Part shown: positions 7,532 to 12,623 of the stretch, one piece after another
Layout: each line of letters starts with the position of its first letter
Position numbering within the stretch: position 1 is the stretch's first letter
Source of the DNA: Bacteroidota bacterium
GTDB lineage: Bacteria > Bacteroidota > Ignavibacteria > Kapaibacteriales > UBA2268
DNA length: 14,333 bases
Direction of reading: 5' to 3'
Assembly (NCBI GenBank): GCA_022708005.1
Contig: JAKIZN010000007.1
Coordinates: forward strand, 1-14,333
Notes under the pieces: generated by a model
What the model was told of the DNA's origin: nothing
What the model saw: the letters and a program-made list of their open reading frames with translations, nothing else
Databases searched by the model: none
Made by a program: the position numbers and the translations under genes

Positions 7532-8911
7532 CTACTCGTATTTGATTAGGTTGATTGTGCCTTTGATAATACCTTTTTTATCTCCTTCTGAAGATATTAG
7601 CATATCGCCGTTATCGTAAAAGTCTATGCCCTCTGGCTTATGATAAATTTCGGGCGAAAGTGGCAGCACATTTACTAATCGCTTGCCGCTGTATATCGCG
7701 AGCAATCTATCGTGAGCGGATAGCACAAAAAGCTCTTTTGTTATTGGATGAAAAGCAATTGCCGACGGATTGAACTCTAAATCAAGCACAGTAATTTCCT
7801 TATAGTTATCGGCAATAAATTTCATCAATTCATTCCTATTGATGACGAGATATTCCTCTATTTTGCCGTAATTATCACTTTTTACCTTAAATATCACTCT
7901 TTCGTCTTCGCTTTTGCCGAGCAGCGGAGCCTTAGAGGCGAAGTATAAATATCCATCGCTGTAATCTAACCCTTCTATATTTAGCGAGTTAAATTGAAAT
8001 ATATGCGATGCCGCCGGCAACTTCCCGCTTAAATCGCAAGCGAATAGACAGCCATCGCTACGCAATATATAAGCAGTGCTGCCATCAACCGCGATATCTT
8101 CAAAATCCCCGTAATCTATGAACCGATGCGATTTTACTACTTCATTTTTGGCTAAGTCATATTCAAACACAGCACCAATTTCATCTTGGATGCAATAAAC
8201 AGCGCTGCTGTCGCGAATTTCTATGCCCGAAATTTCTCGCAATAAATCTGGCAATTCATATACTGCGTGTGGCGAATTTAAATTATATCTCGCAGATAAA
8301 TACTTGGTATTTTGCTCCAGCGACGCAGCATCAAATTGCAGATGTTTAGCCGTTGGCTTTGCCTTATACCATTTGCCATCATTTGTGAAATACAGATTTT
8401 GCTCGATACCACCCTGAACAACTTCAACTTTAATAAAGCTCGTGTCATTAGTCTCAATGCGGGCAATTTCATCTATTGCCCAGCCTTCATATTGCTTTTC
8501 GAGCTTGCTTTCAATTTTATCAAAAGGCACCTCCTCCCTTGCTATGGGTCGCTCCAAATATATCATTTGCATATCTTTGATGCCGATTTCTATTTTTTCG
8601 CCACCGCACAAAAACTCAATTTCTACATATCCATCAAGACTCCGCTCTATATCTATAATCTCTGGCGCGCCGCAATGCTCACGTACAATTTTCATATACT
8701 CTTCCATATATTTTTCGCCCGCGGCATCGTTCGGATATTTCTGAGCAAGCAAAATCGCAAAATTCGCCACCAACACGTAAAGTATTAGCGCCGCTTTCTT
8801 TGCTTTATCGCCCACACTTTTAGCGATAAATTTAGCACGCACCGCATCAAAAATATGCCGCAATGCTATCCTTTGCGAGAAATATTTAGTGCCATTTAGA
8901 CTATTCGTCAA
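7532..8911 (-). CDS. PepSY-like domain fused to SdiA-regulated beta-propeller, exported
   Basis: The C-terminal ~240 residues look like an SdiA-regulated (YjiK-type) six-bladed propeller: 'LREISGIEI', 'YGDFEDIAVDGSTAYIL', 'LNIEGLDYSDGYLYFASK', 'NPSAIAFHPITKELFVLS', 'KPEGIDFYDNGDMLISSEGD'. Before it, residues about 145-195 resemble a PepSY-like (beta-lactamase-inhibitor-like) domain ('GWAIDEIARIE', 'EVVQGGIEQNLYFTNDGKW'). A hydrophobic segment (ALILYVLVANFAILLAQ, about residues 41-57) suggests export or membrane anchoring. No ATG precedes it. The TTG at 8911 is preceded by AGAGGAAG at a good distance and overlaps the end of the upstream gene, so I prefer it. A GTG at 8815 would give a normal-length signal peptide but has no Shine-Dalgarno sequence. 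It is co-transcribed with the upstream outer membrane protein. Function is unknown. Confidence 0.75.
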   Translation of the reverse strand: MTNSLNGTKYFSQRIALRHIFDAVRAKFIAKSVGDKAKKAALILYVLVANFAILLAQKYPNDAAGEKYMEEYMKIVREHCGAPEIIDIERSLDGYVEIEFLCGGEKIEIGIKDMQMIYLERPIAREEVPFDKIESKLEKQYEGWAIDEIARIETNDTSFIKVEVVQGGIEQNLYFTNDGKWYKAKPTAKHLQFDAASLEQNTKYLSARYNLNSPHAVYELPDLLREISGIEIRDSSAVYCIQDEIGAVFEYDLAKNEVVKSHRFIDYGDFEDIAVDGSTAYILRSDGCLFACDLSGKLPAASHIFQFNSLNIEGLDYSDGYLYFASKAPLLGKSEDERVIFKVKSDNYGKIEEYLVINRNELMKFIADNYKEITVLDLEFNPSAIAFHPITKELFVLSAHDRLLAIYSGKRLVNVLPLSPEIYHKPEGIDFYDNGDMLISSEGDKKGIIKGTINLIKYE

Positions 8912-9584
8912 ATACTTCCTCTTGCGATTTACTTAAATTAAATAGAAAATTAAAGCCTACCATCAACGATGCAGGTCGCGGATTGAAAATTTTTGTTACT
9001 GGCTCATCAGTTAGCAAGATGTCTTTCATTGGGTCATTTTTCACAAAATCTTTATAAATACCGCTAAGAAAATAGCCACCCATAATTACAAGATTTAGCT
9101 CGCCCGACTCATCTTGATAAATGGGTATCATACCTCCTACTTTTAATTCGGCGATTGTCTCTTGCTTGCTTGTTTTTATCTCTGTCCCGTCGTAATCAGA
9201 AGCCATTGGTAAACCGATATTTACGCCTATAAAAAATCCTCTAAAAAAGAAATTCGGATTAATGGTGAGGTAGCTATGACTTAGCTTGTATTCGGTAGCG
9301 TCTTGTCTGCCCGAAATCATCAAATAGGAATATGTGGAGTAGCCCAGCTCTGTGGCAATTCCAATATTAGCTTGACTTGTTAGCGGAAAATATGACGTTA
9401 AGCCAAATTCAGGTATATTATTGAAACCGACGCCGTTTTTTCTGCCCTGCGGAGTAACAACTGTGCTTACTCCAGCTCTATATCCAAGATAAGGACCTAT
9501 GCTAACTTGCTTCAAATCTTGCGAAAAACTTTGGGCTGGCACAAGCAAGCAAACTCCCAACAAAAGCGATAGAAATAATTTCAT
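8901..9584 (-). CDS. Outer membrane beta-barrel protein, small
   Basis: The 227-residue protein starts with a type I signal peptide (MKLFLSLLLGVCLLVPAQSFS, then QDL). It continues as alternating amphipathic strands with glycine/aromatic pairs ('IGPYLGYRAG', 'ELGYSTYSYLM', 'FFIGVNIGLPM', 'VIMGGYFLSGI', 'ASLMVGFNFLFNL'). This is the look of the Bacteroidota-type outer membrane beta-barrel families; about eight to ten strands would fit. The C-terminus has a charged tail after the last strand (SKSQEEVFDE) rather than ending in Phe. The ATG has GGAG upstream. The downstream propeller gene overlaps its end by 11 nt, so the two probably form a two-gene operon. No ligand can be assigned. Confidence 0.75.
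   Translation of the reverse strand: MKLFLSLLLGVCLLVPAQSFSQDLKQVSIGPYLGYRAGVSTVVTPQGRKNGVGFNNIPEFGLTSYFPLTSQANIGIATELGYSTYSYLMISGRQDATEYKLSHSYLTINPNFFFRGFFIGVNIGLPMASDYDGTEIKTSKQETIAELKVGGMIPIYQDESGELNLVIMGGYFLSGIYKDFVKNDPMKDILLTDEPVTKIFNPRPASLMVGFNFLFNLSKSQEEVFDE
8909..8924 (-). promoter_or_regulatory. Shine-Dalgarno and TTG start inside the upstream gene's 3' end
   Basis: On the minus strand the sequence reads AGAGGAAGTATTTG, ending in the TTG at 8911-8909. The purine-rich box lies within the last codons of the outer membrane protein gene, suggesting translational coupling and supporting the unusual TTG start. Confidence 0.5.
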
Positions 9585-9725
9585 AAAATCTCCGAAATAT
9601 TATGTAAATAGTAGATATTACAAGAAAAATAATACTCAATATATATTTTTTTTGTTAAATAATCAATCTTTTTTTATAAAATTTTTTCAATTTAATAAAG
9701 TCTTATTAAATTTACGGAGACCGAA
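9585..9725. promoter_or_regulatory. Divergent AT-rich intergenic promoter region
   Basis: These 141 nt separate the divergent outer membrane protein gene (minus) and the HicB-like gene (plus), so they should hold both promoters. The region is very AT-rich with T runs of 8 and 7 (about 9645 and 9670). I found no exact TAnnTTTG element on either strand. Both flanking genes have a GGAG ribosome binding site 6 to 7 nt from their ATGs. Confidence 0.45.
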
Positions 9726-9911
9726 ATGGAAAACAAATCAACAAGCAAAAACAGAACAGACTATGAGATATTAATTCGCAAACGCGGCGAAGGCGAATAT
9801 ACATCATATTGCCCACAATTAAATTTATTAATCAAAGGCACTCAGCATGAAGAAGTAGCTGGGCTTATGGAAGAAGCAGTCGCTAAGCATATCTCTGAGT
9901 TGCCTGAGTAA
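9726..9911 (+). CDS. Solitary HicB-like small protein
   Basis: The 61-residue product reads 'YEILIRKRGEGEYTSYCPQL' then 'NLLIKGTQHEEVAGLMEEAV'. This matches the partial RNase H-like fold of HicB/UPF0150 proteins: a two-strand hairpin with 'Y.. .P.L', a 'G.. .EEV...M.EA' helix, and an acidic end. The DNA-binding C-terminal domain found in longer HicB antitoxins is absent. No HicA toxin lies beside it: the left neighbour is divergent and the right has only 77 nt before the next gene. It is therefore more likely a stand-alone regulatory or structural relative than a toxin-antitoxin pair. GGAG at 9716-9719 supports the ATG. A hairpin terminator follows 33 nt downstream. Confidence 0.6.
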   Translation: MENKSTSKNRTDYEILIRKRGEGEYTSYCPQLNLLIKGTQHEEVAGLMEEAVAKHISELPE

Positions 9912-9944
9912 TTGCCGCATTTTATCAAAAATTATCGCAGAAGA

Positions 9945-9968
9945 AGCAGTAAATTTACTGCTCTTTTT
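9945..9968 (+). terminator. Rho-independent terminator between convergent genes
   Basis: AGCAGTAAATTTACTGCT (9945-9962) is a perfect 18-nt palindrome, giving a 7-bp stem with an AATT loop, followed by CTTTTT. It ends the HicB-like gene. On the minus strand the hairpin is followed by TCTTCT, so it may also terminate the lipoprotein operon coming from the right. Confidence 0.75.
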
Positions 9969-9988
9969 ATTTATATGCGAAAAATCTG

Positions 9989-10744
9989 CTAATTTATTCC
10001 GCTACCGATTACACGCGAAGTCTTGCTGATAATGCTAGAGTCCGGTAGCTTTATTGCAAAGCTAAAATCAGCACTATACGATGTTTGCTCCAAAGGAGAA
10101 AAGCTAATTATAAGCTGCTTAGCTACAAAATTTGGAGCAATAGCAATTGGACTGCTTTCAGTGGCTTTGAAGTTTTCCAACTTAAAGCAAGAGCTATCGC
10201 CAGCAACCATTACATTTTGCATATAGATAGTATCAGAGCTAAAATTATAAATATTAATCGTCTTATATTTTCGCTCGCCCAATTTGACATACCCAAAATC
10301 AACTCCACTGCTAAAGATTTCTGGCACATTAGCGGATATTGGCATAAAAGGCGCGAAGTAATTGCCGAAAAATAGTGTATCTGCCAATATTCCTAACTTG
10401 TCCGCTTGCCAGCTAAACGAGATGCTTTTTTCGCTACCTTCTGTGCCGTATGGACTTAACGATATGTCCCGTATACTTGATATAGTAAAATAATTAGATT
10501 GATTTTTCAAAAATACTTTGCTTATGGTAAGCTTGGAATTTGACAAATTTCTGATTGTAAAACTTAAAGGTAGCTCGCTGCCTAAAAGGACATCGCCCAA
10601 AGCAAGCGAATTTGGAATAACTTCAAATATCTTGCTGCCATCTTGCCGCATATCTAACTTTTCTCGACTAGCCTGAACATCGATTGGCGAATCGCATGAA
10701 GAGAAAATTATTGACAAAAATAATATGTAAATAACATATTTCAT
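9989..10744 (-). CDS. Lipoprotein with two ASH-like beta-sandwich domains, sigma-operon third gene
   Basis: The 251-residue protein begins with a lipoprotein signal (MKYVIYILFLSIIFSSC); the Cys at position 17 would be lipidated. Two beta-sandwich domains of the ASPM/SPD-2/Hydin or DUF1573 type follow. The first starts 'NSLALGDVLLGSELPLSFTI' (about 45-140), the second 'GVDFGYVKLGERKYKTINIY' (about 148-250). Such domains usually bind proteins or build surfaces. Its ATG overlaps the anti-sigma stop by one nt (TAATG), so translation is coupled and the protein is probably made in step with the regulator. A role as sensor, barrel partner or target of the pathway is inference. The Cys is followed by Asp (CDS), which in E. 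coli is an inner membrane retention signal, but that rule does not carry over reliably to this group. Confidence 0.75.
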   Translation of the reverse strand: MKYVIYILFLSIIFSSCDSPIDVQASREKLDMRQDGSKIFEVIPNSLALGDVLLGSELPLSFTIRNLSNSKLTISKVFLKNQSNYFTISSIRDISLSPYGTEGSEKSISFSWQADKLGILADTLFFGNYFAPFMPISANVPEIFSSGVDFGYVKLGERKYKTINIYNFSSDTIYMQNVMVAGDSSCFKLENFKATESSPIAIAPNFVAKQLIISFSPLEQTSYSADFSFAIKLPDSSIISKTSRVIGSGIN

Positions 10745-11961
10745 TAAAATTTAACGGCTATCCCAGCGGTCAAACCAGACTTGAATGACGAGAACCAATT
10801 ATTTTGGAATTGATAGAAAAGTCCAGTATTTTCCCAACCAGCAAAGGCGGATATTTTGCTCGTTAAATTATATTTGCCGCCTAAAGTAATTTTTGCTATG
10901 GGTCCAATCCTTGTACCGCCCACCATTATACTTGAATATGGCTGTAGCAAGGCATATTCGTTCATAGAATATCGGTAGGTGCCACCCGCCCAAAAAGCTA
11001 TGTAATTTTGCAACCATTCGACTGGAATAGAATTTTCATAACCGTTAAATTTTTGCAAAAAATTCTCTTGTCCTATTTCTACGCCTATGGAATGATTTTT
11101 GCCCAAATCGTAATAAATTGCAAAAGCAAAATTATTCAATAGCGGATTATTCACAGGCTTCACATTTATATTGGTAAGCTGTGCGGATTCAGCAAAGCGG
11201 AATTGCATAGATATATTGCTCAAGAACTCGGTTATTTCTGGATTGCTTTCGAGCCAGCGCATAAATTTAAGCGAGTTAGCAGTTTTTGCTCTTACTGCAG
11301 AGTTTGAATGGTATTGGCTCTGCTCTATATTGTAATAATATGGCTCTTCTTGAAATTGGTTCGAAGCTAACGGTTGCTCGAGCAAACTTTCGCTTGCTGT
11401 TTCATTCTTCGCCGATGCTAAAGCGGAGCCATTGGCTTTGCTGCTGCCATTTGGTTTGGTTGCAAAATGGCTCGGGGGGCGTCGTTTGCTCTCGATTTTT
11501 GCTTCTGACTCAAAAGAACTTGTAATTGGAATATTATTGGGTATTGGCGCTGCTATGCTTGAACTGCTCTTCGCATTGCTCGCCATTGCGATTGGCTTAG
11601 CAGAATCTGATAGATAATTTAGCATAAAAAATATAGTGGCAAATATCGCTATCATTGCAGATGATAATATCATTATGGCTTTGCTATTGAGCATTAGCGA
11701 AAAGAAAGATACTGCAATTGGGGCTGCCGCTGCGCCATCTAATCCAAGATTTGCGAATAGCGACTCTTTGAGCGCCACGGGTGGCAAAATAAGAGCATTT
11801 TTGAGCGACTTGCTAATGATAATTTGCTGACGCATCGCCTCTTGCAATTCTGGATTTGACGCCATATCGAAAAACAGTGACTCGGCTTCGGCAGCGTCAA
11901 GCTCGCCATCGAGAAACGCTGTTAATTTCTCCGCATTGGTCATATAGTTGTTGCTACTCAT
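10744..11961 (-). CDS. Anti-sigma factor with C-terminal beta-barrel domain (dual-membrane-spanning type)
   Basis: Its position and 4-nt ATGA overlap with the ECF sigma gene mark it as the cognate anti-sigma factor. Residues 7-75 form a short helical cytoplasmic domain typical of anti-sigma N-termini ('AEKLTAFLDGELDAAEAESL', 'NPELQEAMRQQ'); the zinc-finger His/Cys motif is missing, and the whole protein has no cysteine. One transmembrane helix lies at about 95-117 (AIMILSSAMIAIFATIFFML). A Ser/Ala/Asn/Pro-rich low-complexity linker spans about 118-228. Residues about 245-405 alternate amphipathic strands ('FAFAIYYDLG', 'HSIGVEIGQENF', 'AFWAGGTYRYSM', 'AKITLGGKYNL', 'SGLTAGIAVKF') and end in Phe, like an outer membrane barrel of about eight strands. 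The single chain could thus reach from cytoplasm to outer membrane. The same layout is known for Dma anti-sigma factors of Bacteroides. Confidence 0.8.
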   Translation of the reverse strand: MSSNNYMTNAEKLTAFLDGELDAAEAESLFFDMASNPELQEAMRQQIIISKSLKNALILPPVALKESLFANLGLDGAAAAPIAVSFFSLMLNSKAIMILSSAMIAIFATIFFMLNYLSDSAKPIAMASNAKSSSSIAAPIPNNIPITSSFESEAKIESKRRPPSHFATKPNGSSKANGSALASAKNETASESLLEQPLASNQFQEEPYYYNIEQSQYHSNSAVRAKTANSLKFMRWLESNPEITEFLSNISMQFRFAESAQLTNINVKPVNNPLLNNFAFAIYYDLGKNHSIGVEIGQENFLQKFNGYENSIPVEWLQNYIAFWAGGTYRYSMNEYALLQPYSSIMVGGTRIGPIAKITLGGKYNLTSKISAFAGWENTGLFYQFQNNWFSSFKSGLTAGIAVKF

Positions 11962-12542
11962 TGTATATTTCTCATTTTATTATTTTCATAATCTTTAAAG
12001 TACGGAGCAAGAATTTCACGCAATTTAACTTTTGCCCTATAAATTCTAATCCGCACTACTGGCAATGTCAAATTCAAAGTTTTGGCTATTTCTGCATAAG
12101 ACATATCGAGAAATTCTTTCAGCACTATCACCTCTCGAAACTGCTCGGGCAATGCTTCCAAAGCAATATCCACAACTTCATTTAACTCCTTTTTTTCAAA
12201 TGATTTATCGTATATTGGCAGTTGAAAATCCTCTATCGATAAATTATGGTAATTCTTTCTACTCCGCTCATTAAGGCACAAATTCCTTGCTGTCTTAATC
12301 AAATATCCGCTCAGGTTGCTCATGGATTTAACAGTATTTCTAGCTTCGTAAAGCCGTGAAAACGTATCTTGAAAAATATCGTTAGCTACGGTAGAATTAT
12401 TCAATATTTTTCTGCAATACGTGTATATCCTGCTCGAATGTCGATTATAAAGTTCATTGAACGCAGAACGAGCAACGTCTCCGTCTTCTTTGAGCAGCAG
12501 AAAAAGCTGTTCGTCTGTAGTATTTTTATAATCAACTGCCAT
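11958..12542 (-). CDS. RNA polymerase sigma factor, ECF subfamily
   Basis: The 194-residue protein has the ECF layout. Region 2 is at about 27-92 ('AFNELYNRHSSRIYTYCRKI', 'ANDIFQDTFSRLYE') and region 4 at about 126-178 ('ALEALPEQFREVIVLKEFLD', 'MSYAEIAKTLNLTLPVVRIR'), with a helix-turn-helix ending 'RAKVKLREIL'. It would direct RNA polymerase to a stress or envelope regulon, held inactive by the downstream anti-sigma protein. The stop overlaps the anti-sigma ATG by 4 nt. It lies 81 nt after the relA/spoT-family stop on the same strand and could be read from that transcript or its own promoter. No Shine-Dalgarno sequence is seen close to the ATG. Target genes cannot be told from this window. 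Confidence 0.92.
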   Translation of the reverse strand: MAVDYKNTTDEQLFLLLKEDGDVARSAFNELYNRHSSRIYTYCRKILNNSTVANDIFQDTFSRLYEARNTVKSMSNLSGYLIKTARNLCLNERSRKNYHNLSIEDFQLPIYDKSFEKKELNEVVDIALEALPEQFREVIVLKEFLDMSYAEIAKTLNLTLPVVRIRIYRAKVKLREILAPYFKDYENNKMRNIQ

Positions 12543-12600
12543 TTTATTTGTTTCAACGTCCCCATATATGCAATGACAATTGAAACTCCAAATCGTTACA

Positions 12601-12608
12601 CAAAATTA
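12601..12608 (-). promoter_or_regulatory. Possible -7 element upstream of the sigma gene
   Basis: On the minus strand TAATTTTG matches the Bacteroidota -7 consensus TAnnTTTG exactly, about 58 nt before the sigma ATG and within the 81-nt gap after the preceding gene. I see no good -33 TTG element upstream at the usual distance, so this is tentative. Confidence 0.3.
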
Positions 12609-12623
12609 TTTGCTCATTTTAAA

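Noticed and set aside
7525..7536. Palindrome at the tail-to-tail junction as a shared terminator
   Set aside because: GTAGTACTAC arises from two facing TAG stop codons; it is short and has no T-tract.
8312..8788. A 158-codon open frame on the plus strand
   Set aside because: It lies wholly opposite the PepSY/propeller gene, whose protein has recognisable domains; the plus-strand product is Ile/Phe-rich with no family resemblance.
9726..9911. HicAB toxin-antitoxin module
   Set aside because: No HicA-like reading frame is adjacent; the left gene is divergent and only 77 nt separate it from the convergent gene on the right.
10744..11961. Zinc-binding anti-sigma (ZAS) domain
   Set aside because: The protein has no cysteine at all, so the H-x3-C-x2-C motif cannot be present, although the helical N-terminal layout is otherwise similar.
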